A stretch of DNA of 64,000 nucleotides from Catenovulum sediminis (GTDB lineage: Bacteria > Pseudomonadota > Gammaproteobacteria > Enterobacterales > Alteromonadaceae): positions 434,001-498,000 of the forward strand of contig NZ_CP041661.1 in assembly GCF_007289895.1 (NCBI RefSeq), written 5' to 3'. The notes below the pieces were generated by a model. It had not been told where the DNA came from. It saw only the letters and a program-made list of their open reading frames with translations, and ran no database searches. Positions 24,003-36,500 of this stretch are shown here, one piece after another; position 1 is the first letter of the stretch, and every line of letters starts with the position of its first letter. The position numbers were made by a program, and so were the translations under genes.

Positions 24003-27000
24003 TTAAAACTGATCGCTGTTGGTGATCAACTCTTCAATTAACTCATCATTCACGTTGGCAAGTAATACGCCTTTAGCTGTGCCTAAAAGCCACGTTTTAA
24101 CATTGTGCTGTTTCAGTTTTTTCCGCGCATCCTTTTGGGTAAATTTAGTACGGTTTTCTGTTCCATCTCTGTAGCCCAAGCTAGCATGCTGTATACCCTC
24201 TTTGCTTTTAGGTAATCTTCTTACCCACTCAGCCACACTATCAAGCTCTTTACTCGAATAACCCCGTATTGTCCGACGTTTAAAATCCTGAAAATACCAT
24301 TCAAAGTTTGTAGCAACAGCAACTCCTTCTTCTTCAACCCCTTTTAACTCATTATCGGTCGTTCCCACTCGATCAAAGAAAAATTCTCGATGGTTACTGT
24401 AAGTACTTTTATTTATGTTCCATTGCTTCCAATACGATTTAAAGGTCGTTTTATTGGATTGATATTTATAAGATTTCAACTCCAACCAAACATTATTTTC
24501 ATCTACGGAGTTTGAGTTCTTCCCAGCTAGAACAATATCAACTTTTCGAGTGAATTCCACTCCTAATAGGGTTGCCCTTCGATTGTATTTAAATAAATTA
24601 ATTTGCCGAGGAGCTTCAATGGCCACAACTCTATCTTCAGGCAGCCCGCTAATTTCATATTGTAAGTGGCGAGCCGCTAACATGGCAATCTGAAACAAAT
24701 AACCGGATTCCCGATAGGCCGACACATACTCTTTATCATCTTGCACCAATGATGGTGTAAAAGCCCTAGCATATAGTTTTGGTAATTCTTCTCTTACTCT
24801 AAGTTCTAAAGGCTTACAAATGGGGTCTTGATTAGAGCATGTGTCAACGTTTCTCGTTTCCAAGTAGGTTAAAATTGCCATTATCGACAAAGGCGACATG
24901 CGCAGATTTCGTGATCTGCTAAGAATTCTCTGCGCGCCTTGTCGACCGGCAGAAAGCACGCCAGTTAAAGTAATAGGAGAGTGTGCCATTTTACGTACAC
25001 TTGGCCAATCAGTTTTCTTGATACCCTCTGTCACGCCTTTTATAGAAGATACTAATTTTTTACCATCAATTTCTACTAAGCCATTTTTGCTCAGTTGCTG
25101 AGCGGCTAAACGAAGTGATTTCGTTAGCCTACTTGTTTCGACTAAACCGCCTTTATCTGTCTTTTTTCTAGAAGCGTAAGCGACAGACATAAGCGGAAAG
25201 CTTGGATAACTATCTTTTTCAATATAGCGATTTAACACGACAGGCGGTACTTCATCCCCCTCCCATCCATCTGTTGGTAAGCCCAAATACTCCGCCCAAG
25301 TAAAAATATCTTCATCACTTTGCACTGACTTAATCAGTATTGCCAATGCTTGCCGTGATTCTTCATCACTCACCATATCTCCAATAATGATCACCATTGG
25401 CAATATGTTAAGTAAGGCATCAATATCCCCTTTCATCAACTTTTTGCCGATTTTTCCAATAACCCCTCCCAGCGAATTGACAAATTTGGGGTTGAGCGAT
25501 TTGGCGGTTTTCATAAAACTGCGTAATGACTTAATCACAGGAGAAAACACTTTTGCTGCTGGAAATACAGTCATCACAGCTAAGGTATCCATGGATAGTT
25601 GCATTGAATCAAACTGTTCATCGCCTGTTGCCAAGTAATACACTTGTTTAAACATGCTGATGGTTTCTTCATACGGAATTAAGAAGCCGATTGTGCCCAC
25701 TACAATGTCATACGCATTATCCACCACCCAATCAACTACCCAGTTAGCATGGGCTTGAGCAATAAAAGGGATTTGAGGTATGTTCGGGTTACTATTGTAT
25801 TGTTTATTAAAGTAGGCATATTCTGGCGCGTTTTTAATTATCTTGCTGGCTATCATTTGAGTGCCTACCGCTTCGTAATGGGCAAGGCTCATTACTCCGA
25901 TAAACCCTTGGTATTGGTTTTGATTAAAACCCACTCGAACTAAGCTTATTTGGCTGCCTGTTTGCTGGTGCAGTTGCCCTGAACTGACTAAGGTAACACT
26001 TTGGGTATCATTTTGTGTGTATGTTAATGTTTTGCTGTAACTGCCATCGGCAAATGCAACAAGTGGCTGGCTGCGCCAATCGTATATTTTTACTCGGCTT
26101 AAGTGGCCAGTAAAATTTTCACCAATTACAACACCTTTGGTGGTGACTGAGTAATTAAGATTGCTACCATCTGTGCTTTGTTCGTATGTTGTGTCGTTAA
26201 CTTGCAAGGTTAATTGACCTTGGTAGTAACGAGCGGCAACTTTGTACCAAGTATCATGACTAAGGGGGGCTGATTTAACTTGGTGCTTACCTGTGTTGTT
26301 GTGTATTGTGAATTCAAGCTCAAAGGCATCATTCAACTTTAAGGTTTGTGTCCCCCCCGCAATATCGACTAGCATTCCGCCTTTTTGGATAAAGGTATCA
26401 TTCGAACTTTCATCTTTTAGTAAGCCCGGGCGCATATCTAAACGAATGCCTAAGCCATTATCAGGTCGCAGTTGTGATTGATTTAATACAGATAAGCTCG
26501 AAGGTAGGTAAATTTTTTCGCCTGTGTCTTTATTTTCAGATTTTAGGTGGGCATTTCGATTAAAGTAGAGGCTTTTGCCTACGCCATTCGGGTGCACTCG
26601 GGTATGCTCTGCATAATTAATTAGGGCCAGATGTAAGTTGTTATGCTCTAGGGCGTACGTTTTCTCTTCATCTAGTTCGTGCAATCCCCAACTGGCGACA
26701 GGTACTAAGTTAGGCTCTAGCAAACTACCTAAGGTTAATGTATGGCTTTGTCCTTGTATCCCTGGTATGTCTATTGTTCTAGAAATGGCGTAATCCATAC
26801 CTACGTTTAAACCATCAAAACGTTGTAACTGTGCTTGCCCAGCTTGGGCTTGGTCTCCCACTATTAGGGTGTCGTGAGTGCTTACAATTTGCCCTGGCTT
26901 TTTATTGACAATAGTTTGAGCAGTTTGCAACGAGGATAAACCCACTGTTGCAACAATTTGAGCATTATCATTGGGATAAAACCCAGTATGGATTGCAACT

Positions 27001-29135
27001 TGTACTTCACCTTGTTGATTGGTTATCGCAATTTGTTCGGTCACTCTGCCAAAAGTAGAGCTGATATCAACTTCAATGCCTTCAACTAAATTTGATTCAT
27101 CATCAAGTACGCGAGCCGTAACTAAAAGCAGTTCCTCTTGTTCAACAGATTGAGGTAAGGGGTCAATTTCTACTGTTAGTGGCTTAACAATAAATGGCAC
27201 TGATTGTTGTATATCATTAACTTGTATCGTCAAGGTGTTATCAATTTGAGCGAGCGCTGCGCCACGTAGCCTGGCTTTGGCAATACCATTTGTTGTTTCA
27301 TATTTTGTTGCTTCTTCATCGATAATAGCTGAGCCGTCAATGCCGTAAGTGATAGCTGTGCCATCTTGAACTGGGTTTCCAAATTGGTCGTTTACAGCAA
27401 TGTGAACATCAATAAACTGATGGCCTTCAACGTACATTTCACTCGTAACGGCTTCTGCCCATAGGGTCGCTGGCGCACCTGGCTCTACTTCAATGGTTGG
27501 CAGGGTGACTTTTAAATCTGAGCCATTTAATTCCAGCTCCATGGTGACGCGATTACCGACTTGCGGTAACAAGGATATATCAGCTGGGAACACGCCTTGG
27601 TGTTTGTATTCATGCTGAAAGTCTTCAACTTGGTTAACCACGCCTTCTTTGGCGCGCCATGTGACTGATGGAATATCTGAACCTTCTTGATACCCTATTA
27701 TCATGCCTTGTAGTGGCACTTTAGTATCATCCGCACTCACATATATAGTGCCATCTTCCCCTATATTGTCATAGCCTGCCCAACGCGTATCGGCGGTGAG
27801 CATTTGAAACGCATATTCCCATAAAATATTATCTGGGTCTTGGTTGTCGTATAGCTGCAGAAATAGAAAGTCTTCGCCTTCTAGTTGGTGTAAATTGGCT
27901 GGGTTGTTAAAGGTTAGTTGTTGGTTTTGGCCTAAGGTAAGTTCAACCTCTTTGCCGCCAACTTCCATGACTAATTGTTGGCCAACGCCTAAAAAGGGTA
28001 AAGGCTCTATATTTTGATTTTGATAATCACTAATGCTAAATAGGATATCTAATGCAACATCATCGCTGGATATCATGTTGCTTTTATCGTTATTAATTTC
28101 GACCACTTGTTGGTCTTGCGTTTGTCGCTTGAAGTTTTTTAGCTCAAAGTCCAATAAGCTAAATTGATACTCTGGGCGGTAGCGATATTGGTATTGGGTT
28201 TCAGGTGGTGTAAGGTTTTGTTCACCCGCTGCAACCAGTGCGTTGTATTCGGTTTTACGGTAGGTGTCGAGTATTTCATCGTAAACCGGCACTTTAAAGG
28301 GTACATAGTGTTTAGGGCGGTATTGTAATGGCCCATCTGCACTGGCACCTAAATCACCAAAGGTTGGGTTTTCATGTTGCGGTTTGGCTGATATTTGTAG
28401 ATAAAAGGTTTCGCTGTATTCATGGTCTGTGGGTATTTGCACATTTTCAATACGCTTGCCTGGTGTAATATTAAAATGCCCGACTTCGGTTAACGCCATA
28501 CCGCTGTCTGTCACTTTTACTAAACGCCCAGTGAATCCATAATCTGCCATGGCTGCCGGTAGGGGGGTGCCGTCTTGATTAAGCCATTCTATTTCAATCA
28601 ACACCATGGTATCGCTATTGGATGCTGAGCCCTCAAAAGCTATGGTGTGTTCGTTAGGTCTGTCACTCTTGCCAAGGTTGTGCTCTGTATTGTATTTACG
28701 TGTGGCTTTAACCGTGAGATTGGGTGGCGTCATTACTATTACGTTTTCGCTATAACCCACCCCACCTGAGTTAATTTGGCCTAAGGTGCTGCGCGTACTG
28801 CCCATATAGCCAGTTTTACGGTTAATGGCGATAATCTCTATTGGCTCGCCTGGTGTTAATGTTTCGTGGTTGCCATTGGCACTGTTAAGATTAATATTAC
28901 TGTGGCTTAGGTATTCGCTATAAGGGTTGGATACCCATAAGGTTTGCACATAACTATCAAAACCACGCACTAGGCTGCTAAAGGTTAAGGCGTTGTCGTT
29001 TACACCAAAAAGCGTTCCAGGGTTAAATGGTGATACTACGTATTCAGCTAGGCCTTTTTGCTCCATTAATAATTGGCCGTTGCCACTGCGAAATACGTAA
29101 ATGTCTGTATCTTGCAGGTCTTCTTTACAGCTCAC
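24003..29135 (-). CDS. Orphan toxin C-terminal cassette, PD-(D/E)XK-like nuclease (cassette B)
   Basis: The frame of 1,710 aa starts with GTG at 29135 and has no signal peptide. From CKEDLQDTDIYV to NILWEYAFQ (about 1-447) it is closely similar to residues 473-914 of the complete toxin, then it diverges. Following regions are Big_1-type Ig-like segments (about 560-750), a LamG-like domain (about 845-1018), a hydrophobic helical pre-toxin region (about 1115-1300) with DGWEGDEVPPVVLN, and a nuclease core with FTRKVDIVL (Asp near 1530) and VWLELKSYK (Glu/Lys near 1551). It lies 17 bases after the immunity gene of the complete toxin, in register for replacement of that toxin's tip by recombination. 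It might be translated at low level, but would stay in the cytosol. Confidence 0.82.
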   Translation of the reverse strand: MSCKEDLQDTDIYVFRSGNGQLLMEQKGLAEYVVSPFNPGTLFGVNDNALTFSSLVRGFDSYVQTLWVSNPYSEYLSHSNINLNSANGNHETLTPGEPIEIIAINRKTGYMGSTRSTLGQINSGGVGYSENVIVMTPPNLTVKATRKYNTEHNLGKSDRPNEHTIAFEGSASNSDTMVLIEIEWLNQDGTPLPAAMADYGFTGRLVKVTDSGMALTEVGHFNITPGKRIENVQIPTDHEYSETFYLQISAKPQHENPTFGDLGASADGPLQYRPKHYVPFKVPVYDEILDTYRKTEYNALVAAGEQNLTPPETQYQYRYRPEYQFSLLDFELKNFKRQTQDQQVVEINNDKSNMISSDDVALDILFSISDYQNQNIEPLPFLGVGQQLVMEVGGKEVELTLGQNQQLTFNNPANLHQLEGEDFLFLQLYDNQDPDNILWEYAFQMLTADTRWAGYDNIGEDGTIYVSADDTKVPLQGMIIGYQEGSDIPSVTWRAKEGVVNQVEDFQHEYKHQGVFPADISLLPQVGNRVTMELELNGSDLKVTLPTIEVEPGAPATLWAEAVTSEMYVEGHQFIDVHIAVNDQFGNPVQDGTAITYGIDGSAIIDEEATKYETTNGIAKARLRGAALAQIDNTLTIQVNDIQQSVPFIVKPLTVEIDPLPQSVEQEELLLVTARVLDDESNLVEGIEVDISSTFGRVTEQIAITNQQGEVQVAIHTGFYPNDNAQIVATVGLSSLQTAQTIVNKKPGQIVSTHDTLIVGDQAQAGQAQLQRFDGLNVGMDYAISRTIDIPGIQGQSHTLTLGSLLEPNLVPVASWGLHELDEEKTYALEHNNLHLALINYAEHTRVHPNGVGKSLYFNRNAHLKSENKDTGEKIYLPSSLSVLNQSQLRPDNGLGIRLDMRPGLLKDESSNDTFIQKGGMLVDIAGGTQTLKLNDAFELEFTIHNNTGKHQVKSAPLSHDTWYKVAARYYQGQLTLQVNDTTYEQSTDGSNLNYSVTTKGVVIGENFTGHLSRVKIYDWRSQPLVAFADGSYSKTLTYTQNDTQSVTLVSSGQLHQQTGSQISLVRVGFNQNQYQGFIGVMSLAHYEAVGTQMIASKIIKNAPEYAYFNKQYNSNPNIPQIPFIAQAHANWVVDWVVDNAYDIVVGTIGFLIPYEETISMFKQVYYLATGDEQFDSMQLSMDTLAVMTVFPAAKVFSPVIKSLRSFMKTAKSLNPKFVNSLGGVIGKIGKKLMKGDIDALLNILPMVIIIGDMVSDEESRQALAILIKSVQSDEDIFTWAEYLGLPTDGWEGDEVPPVVLNRYIEKDSYPSFPLMSVAYASRKKTDKGGLVETSRLTKSLRLAAQQLSKNGLVEIDGKKLVSSIKGVTEGIKKTDWPSVRKMAHSPITLTGVLSAGRQGAQRILSRSRNLRMSPLSIMAILTYLETRNVDTCSNQDPICKPLELRVREELPKLYARAFTPSLVQDDKEYVSAYRESGYLFQIAMLAARHLQYEISGLPEDRVVAIEAPRQINLFKYNRRATLLGVEFTRKVDIVLAGKNSNSVDENNVWLELKSYKYQSNKTTFKSYWKQWNINKSTYSNHREFFFDRVGTTDNELKGVEEEGVAVATNFEWYFQDFKRRTIRGYSSKELDSVAEWVRRLPKSKEGIQHASLGYRDGTENRTKFTQKDARKKLKQHNVKTWLLGTAKGVLLANVNDELIEELITNSDQF

Positions 29136-29152
29136 TTTTAATTAGTTTAACC

Positions 29153-30559
29153 TTAAAAGGTTTTAACTGAGTAGTTCACTTTAGCCGGTAATTTTCCTGT
29201 ATTATCAGTTGCGCGCATAAAATCAAGCCAATCTTCCATGCGTTTTTGTAGCGTATCGAATAACTCATTAAAGCGTTCAGAATCCGATTTAGCTACCTCC
29301 AACTCAGCGCAAACGATACCGTTAAATTTTTTATTGAGGTTTAAATCATCTTGGTACCAGTGATGACCAAAGTCTGCGAATAGCTTGCGTAATTCAACTT
29401 CACCTATGCGAATAACAGAATCAGCACAATCGCCTTTTACTCGTAATGTGTAGCTTTGCGTACCATCGGCGTTATCAATTAGCGTTGATGTAAATGCCGG
29501 CTCATTAATATATTCTATAGGGTCGTTTTGTAAAATACGGTCTTTTTTAATACGTACTATGCCTTGGCTAGCATGTAGCATATTTAAACGTTTAGGGCAG
29601 ACAGGAATATATATTTCATCTTCAATTAAGTATGGATGGTGTTGATTGTTTAGTATGAAGTTATCAGGAAAGGCTAGTTCACCTAATTTTTGTTTTAACT
29701 CCAAGTCAAAAAGGTATGCTTTTTCATCACCATAATTAAATAAGTAAGCATAATTGCCATCACACCACACTATATTGTTGCCATAGTTTTCACCAGCAGA
29801 AATTTCTCGGATTAGCTCGCCAGTTTTGGCATTAAGGGCTGCAATTTCATTTCGGTGCGCTACATAGACGATATTTTTATAAACAAAGAAATCTTGAATT
29901 GAATGGAAAAATTCGTAGTACCAATTTTCAGAGCCGTTTTCTAGATTTATCGAAGCTATGGCTCCATTTAATTGAATTTTATCTGGTGGACAACCTTGGG
30001 GGTTGCGGTCTGAACCCAAAGATAAAAAAATTGAATTTTGGTCGCTTTCAATTTCAATTACATTTCTGCTTGTCGCAATCCAATTTTTTAAATAACTATA
30101 TGTCCATTTTTTTCCAACAGAATAATTAAGCAACGATATAGATTTTTTCCAATTAACTTCAAATAAAATCTGTTCCTTACCAGCTACAACAATACTGTCT
30201 TTACTCTGAAAATCCCATTCTTTACCCGATTCTATACAAGTGATAATCCAACCTTCTTTTTTTCGGCGGCTTGGATATGGGTAAAACGTGTATTTTTGAT
30301 TAATATAGTTTCGTTCTCCCATATTATTAGGTATGTATGCAGAGCTTACTTCAAGTCTTTTGGAAGACAATATAAGCTTCATAATTTTATCTTTTCCAAC
30401 GACTATATAAGTGTCATTTGCTCTATTAAAAACTCTAATTCGCTCAACTGAGTAGAATCTAAATTTTCCAGACTCTTCTAACAAACAATTAGGCAATACA
30501 ATGTTATTGTGCTTAGAAACATAGCCTAAAGGTTGCTCACTTAACCTAGTCAAAAACAT
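29153..30559 (-). CDS. Beta-propeller protein, probable immunity for the complete toxin
   Basis: This 468-aa protein overlaps the toxin stop by one base (TAATG at 30559-30561). Residues about 150-330 have PQQ/WD-like blades, for example GAIASINLENGSENWYYEF and IAALNAKTGELIREISAGEN, typical of a seven-bladed propeller. The C-terminal 100 residues are different, with GDCADSVIRIGEVELRKLF and a helical end. There is no signal peptide, which fits a cytosolic partner of a nuclease toxin. Known immunity proteins are usually small, so a propeller of this size is unusual; a chaperone role for the toxin is an alternative. Confidence 0.55.
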   Translation of the reverse strand: MFLTRLSEQPLGYVSKHNNIVLPNCLLEESGKFRFYSVERIRVFNRANDTYIVVGKDKIMKLILSSKRLEVSSAYIPNNMGERNYINQKYTFYPYPSRRKKEGWIITCIESGKEWDFQSKDSIVVAGKEQILFEVNWKKSISLLNYSVGKKWTYSYLKNWIATSRNVIEIESDQNSIFLSLGSDRNPQGCPPDKIQLNGAIASINLENGSENWYYEFFHSIQDFFVYKNIVYVAHRNEIAALNAKTGELIREISAGENYGNNIVWCDGNYAYLFNYGDEKAYLFDLELKQKLGELAFPDNFILNNQHHPYLIEDEIYIPVCPKRLNMLHASQGIVRIKKDRILQNDPIEYINEPAFTSTLIDNADGTQSYTLRVKGDCADSVIRIGEVELRKLFADFGHHWYQDDLNLNKKFNGIVCAELEVAKSDSERFNELFDTLQKRMEDWLDFMRATDNTGKLPAKVNYSVKTF

Positions 30560-33500
30560 TAAAACTCTCCAATTTCAAACATATTTTCGACTGTCTCATA
30601 TAAACCTATTACACGTGGATCAGTATCAAAATCAATATCCAATATGTCAGCAGAACTAAATATATCTTCCAAATTTTCATCCAAATGCGACAGTGCAAGC
30701 TCTTTTATTTGTTGTACTCGTTCCTGACTTCTACTATCAAACATCCAAATGATCTCTGGATCAGAATCAGATTTTTTTAGTAACTTCACCAAATCCCTAA
30801 ACATCTGACCATAAAATACATCGCCAACTTCATTGGTATCCTTACATACTTTGTCTCGCTTTTTAAACGCACAGCCCAAGAATTTATCAATATTCTCTGG
30901 TGCCCAAGCTTTTAGTTCATATCGTACTATAGTGCCATCAGGTTTTTCCACTTTAACATCATAACGCCGTGTAAACCCGGCAATTTTATCCAGCTCTTCA
31001 ATGTCTAATAATTTAAAGCCAGGTTTGTTCAAGAAAGACTTTATTGTTAATAGCTGAAACGCTGCACCTTGCGAAGTGTTTAGCGCCTGAGGAGTTTTAG
31101 AAAAGTTTCCGTCCTTATCAAGGGGGTTCAATCCTCGAAAAACTTTACTCAATTTATTAGTAACGACATCTGAATCAATTTTCCCGTCATCAATGTGTTT
31201 TAAAATATCCCAGCTCGACACTTCTTTGACGAACTGCTCTATATTCATTCCGTTACCAAGTTCAACTTTCGCTATATTTCTGAGGTCAACTAAGTTTTCA
31301 AGTCCGTATTTCCTTCCGCCAACGACTTGAACAAAGACTGCCGCATCAATAAATTGCGATTTATAGATTAACTTGTCTAATTGCTCGTTACCACGTTCTA
31401 CGGCAACTTCTAGCTCTTTGATAGCATTTGTAATCATACGAGATACTTGTGCTTTTTGAGTGGGTGACCGTAGAAATTGCTCAACATTGACAGCTTTTAG
31501 AATATCAACGAATTCCTGAGCGGTTTTGCTAATAACGTTTCGGTCAACTGCATAAGCGACAGCGAACAAGCTGAAAGTGGTTGTATTAACAAAAACCTGA
31601 CTAGATGAAATTTGTTCAAAATAGCCTTTTACATACCGACTCCAAGCTTGTAAATCAGCTAAATCTCTAATACCGTAAACCAGTATCTCACCCGCTTGCG
31701 CTAAGGTTTTATATTCAATGGCAACAAATGCGGTGACCTCGATAAACGGCATAATATCCGCAAAAAACTTACCCATTTGTCGAGGGTTGTAGTTGGCTTT
31801 TTTTGCCTCTTGCCAAGCCAAATCTGAAATCAGGTCTATAATTTTACTGTCTTTGGGTAATAACTTAGCTATAGCACGCGCCATGCTTATTACAGCATCT
31901 GGGGCAAAACCGACGCCAGCAGAGAAATAGCCCGCTAGTGATGTGATAATACCTAAACCGGCTAAAGCCTGAACGGAACTGTCGAATCTATCGTCGTCTG
32001 TGACGTAGTAGTACCAAGAATGCACAGCAAAGTCTCTTACATCTGCTATCCCCACAATCCCTGATATTACATCGCATGTAAATCCTTCTACCCCTTCCCC
32101 ATCACCTGTGATGAAGCCATCTTTGCACTCTTTTAGTGTTTTAAGTGCAAGCGCTTTTTCATCTTCACTACCAAATGCTAATCCATATAACTTTTTAGCA
32201 GATTCTCGACTAATAATGTTTATTGGCAGCGAGTCGTTGATAACAACTGCTGTTTGAAGCGTCGTTCTGGTAATTTTAAGGTGGACTTCTTGGATGGTTT
32301 TTAATGGGTTACACTCCGAGATAAATTTAACAAACGTCTCACCTCGGGTAAGTTCACCATATTCATCAGCTCGAAAAAAGGGGGTATCGCAACTAAAAAC
32401 TAAGTCATTCGCGTACGCCTTGTTAATGAAATTGAATTCCCACTCACGCATGCGCTGTTTCTGAAAGCGTGCCAGTTGATTTTGATTAAATATGACTTCA
32501 AATTGACTGAGCCCCGTAGCGTCGATGACTTGCTCTCCTTTGCTTGAGCCATCGGCTAACTGAATTAGAGGTTCTTCGTCCCAATCATACAGTTTCAGAT
32601 CGGCAATATTGCCGTGATAGTTTTCACCTACAATAAAGCTTTTACCAGAAAATGTGTTTTTTAGTTTACCTGGCAAAGGGGTACTTTTCTCTTCATCTCC
32701 AATTTTAATATGTAGCTCTTGGTCTATTACATGGACGGCGACACTTGCCCATTGATTAAGTGCAAGGGTCTGACTAGATAATAGTGTTTTAACATCATCC
32801 CCCTTAGAATCAAGTGAAGTTGCTGTAACATTTATATTACCTTGTTCACTTAGCTCTATTTTCAGTCCAGAGGCCGAGTAATCTAGCAATGTACCTTGGT
32901 TTTGCTCAGGGCTTATGTGCATCGTTAAGCCAATATTGTCTTGCTTGCGTAATTTGGCGTATTGGAAAAGTTCAACCTTGCTATCGCCAGCAAACTTGAA
33001 GCTATAGTGCCCTGCTTTGGTATGATTTTGCTCTGCTATGATATTTTGCGCATCACCATCTAGCTTAGCGACAATATCTTGAACTTTGTTATCGCTGATA
33101 TACGACATCGGGTAATGCAGCAAGGCGGGTATTGCAGGTTTATCCAACGTTCCTACACCTAGTTCCGCTGAGTCACCTTCCTGCCCCGGAATATCAACCA
33201 TGACTGATGTTTTGAGGGGTACAGTATATCCACCTAAATCAATACCTGTTGTATCAGGTGCGCCAGCAATAATGACATTATTTGACAAAGTGGGTGTATC
33301 TGGCGGGGTAACAACCTTGAATTGCTTACGAGCAAAACGCTCGCCGACTCTTACCAAAATTTCGCCTAGGCCAGGAAATTCCCCCGCTTCCAACAAAACG
33401 CTGCCTTGCCCTGCACTGCTCAGTAAAACTCCGTTTTCACTGAGCCGTCCACGATAATTAGATACTTGAACGGGTAGAGCTGTTAAATCTCCATAAGCAC

Positions 33501-36500
33501 TGGTTGCTTGAATTGTCACTGTCGCCGTTTGACCAACTTCAATTTCTTCAGGTATTGACACACTGAGTTCAATATCATGTACATTTACTGTCAATTGTTC
33601 GGTGACATTACCAACTTTAACACTAATGGGCTGCTCACCTGAAAATGTGTCTCCTGTAGCTTTGAGAACAACCTGCCCACCTTGTGTAGTTAAATTGCTA
33701 ATCGATTCTAGATTTTCTGTAGAAACATCAACTGGTGTGCCATCTGCTACAGGGTTACCAAATTGGTCACTCACTATTAAAGTATGTTGTACTTGCCCCA
33801 GTCCTCCAATTACAGTTTCGCCATCTGTTGTGGAATTAATGCGAAATGGTTTGCCTGGGATCACTTCATAAGCAACCGAAGTTGCGCCGTTATCGGCATT
33901 ATCCCCAGAAGCAGTAACGGTGACTTTAGTGCCTGCTGTAGTCGGTAGGTAAAATTGAGTTGAAAAAACACCAGTATCGTTTTGTTGATTAGCTGGCGTC
34001 ATTGCAAAGTTTTGGCTGTTACTCCATTGAATTTTGTTTAGCTGGCCTTCTGGTGCTGCAGTAAAAAATGCAGACACTAACTGGGGGTTATCAAGTACAT
34101 CATCAGCCGACACTTCGATGATATTGTCAGTCTGAGCCCTGCTGGGGTAAATATCTAATCGCTGAAACGCATACTCCCATAAAATATTGTCTGGGTCTTG
34201 GTTGTCGTACAACTGCAGGAATAAGAAGTCTTCGCCTTCTAGTTGGTGCAAATCCGCTGGGTTGTTAAAGGTCAGTTGTTGGTTTTCACCTAGAGTGAGT
34301 TCTACTTCGCGTCCGCCCATTTCTAACACCAGTTGTTGGCCAACACCTAAAAAAGGTAAAGGCTCTATATTTTGATTTTGATAATCGCTAATGCTAAATA
34401 GGATATCTAACGCAACATCGTCGCTCGATACCATATAACCTTTATCGCTATTGATTTCGACCACTTGTTGGTCTTGCGTTTGGCGCTTGAAGTTTTTTAG
34501 CTCAAAGTCCAATAAGCTAAATTGATACTCTGGGCGGTAGCGATATTGGTATTGGGTTTCAGGTGGTGTGAGGTTTTGTTCACCCGCTGCAACTAGGGCG
34601 TTGTATTGGGTTTTACGGTACGTATCTAGTATTTCATCATAAACAGGTACTTTAAAGGGTACATAGTGTTTTGGGCGATATTGTAATGGCCCATCTGCAC
34701 TGGCGCCTAAATCACCAAATGTTGGATTCTCGTGTTGCGGTTTGGCCGATATTTGTAGGTAGAAGGTTTCGCTGTATTCATGGTCGGTGGGGATTTGTAT
34801 ATTTTCTATGCGCTTACCCGGGGTGATATCAAAATGCCCAACTTCGGTTAACGCCATGCCGCTGTCTGTCACTTTTACTAAACGCCCAGTGAATCCATAA
34901 TCCGCCATGGCTGGTGGTAGCGGTGTACCATCTTGATTTAGCCATTCTATTTCAATCAACACCATGGTATCGCTATTAGATGCCGAGCCTTCAAAAGCTA
35001 TGGTGTGTTGATTAGGTCTATCACTATTGCCAAGGTTGTGTTCGGTATTATATTTGCGCGTAGCTTTAACCGTGAGGTTGGGTGGTGTCATCACGATAAC
35101 GTTTTCGCTATAGCCCACCCCACCTGAGTTAATTTGGCCTAAGGTACTGCGCGTGCTGCCCATATAACCGGTTTTACGATTAATGGCGATAATTTCTATC
35201 GGCTCACCCGGTGATAATGATTCATAACTACCATTGGCAATATTCAGATTAATATTACTGTGGCTAAGGTATTCACTATATGGGTTAGACACCCACAAGG
35301 TTTGTACATAGCTCTCAAAACCTCGAATAAGGCTGCTAAAGCTTAAGCCGTTTTCGTTTACACCAAAAAGCGTTCCAGAGTTAAATGGTGATACCACGTC
35401 TTCAGCTAGGCCTTTTTGTTCCATTAATAATTGGCCGTTGCCACTGCGAAATACGTAAATGTCTGTATCTTTAAGGTCTTCTTTACTGATGGTGGATAAC
35501 AGGCCTTGGTGGCTTAAATCGGCACTGTAGTCAATTAAACGGACTAAATCTGGTGCTGGGGTTAATAGGTTCGTTTCGCTATCACAAGCAGGTGTTTCGT
35601 CACTGCTATTGCTTGATAAATACACTGCATAGTGAGTTTGTTTGTCCGCTTCAGTTTCACACAAAAACTCACCATCAACCATTACACCTGCATATTCAAT
35701 AATACTATCACCTTGGACGCGCACATCTGCACTGCCGTCTTGGTCAAAGTCATTCATACCAAATTTACGTTCGGTAAAGCTTGGCGTTTGATACTTGTAT
35801 TCTGTGGTGGCTGCTAGCTCAATTGAACTGCCTGGATTCGCTAAGAACAGTTCACCGCTGATGAGCTGGGCATCAATATAAAAATTGCTGGGGTAAGTTA
35901 ACGCGCTAGGCAGAGAAGCTTTAATGCTCTCTAAGTGCACATTCATCATTATGCCGGTTAGCGAGGTATTACTGTATTGCAGGTTATCTAATGACCCTTG
36001 GCATAAAGTGTAACCCGGATGAAATTGTGGGAACATTAACGGCTTACGCCCTGTGGGTGTCCACGCGCTATACCAAACCTCGGTTACTGCGGGGGTGGTA
36101 TAACTAAAATCAAAACCCGGACACGGTAATACCCCATAATGCGCTTGATAAAAACCATTTTCACCTGTCACGCCAAAACCGTCATAAGGCGCTATAATTT
36201 CAACAGCCGCGCCAGAGATTGGCATATAGGGTTGACTCACATTGTTGAGTAATGCACCTTCCTCTTCACCACGGTAGAAACCGCTCAGTGGCGATACGGT
36301 ATAAGGGCTGGTTAAGGCGACTTGATGTTGATTATCAAATAATACTGCTTTATCTGCGCTACTAACCGCCCCCACTGCGCTTTGAACATCAAACTTAAAA
36401 CCCATTAAAAATGGCGATTCTAACCCCGTCAAAATGGCTGCTTCTGGTTTAACTAAAAAATAGCGGTAGCCATTGGTGGCTGGTTTTATCACTTTATGAC

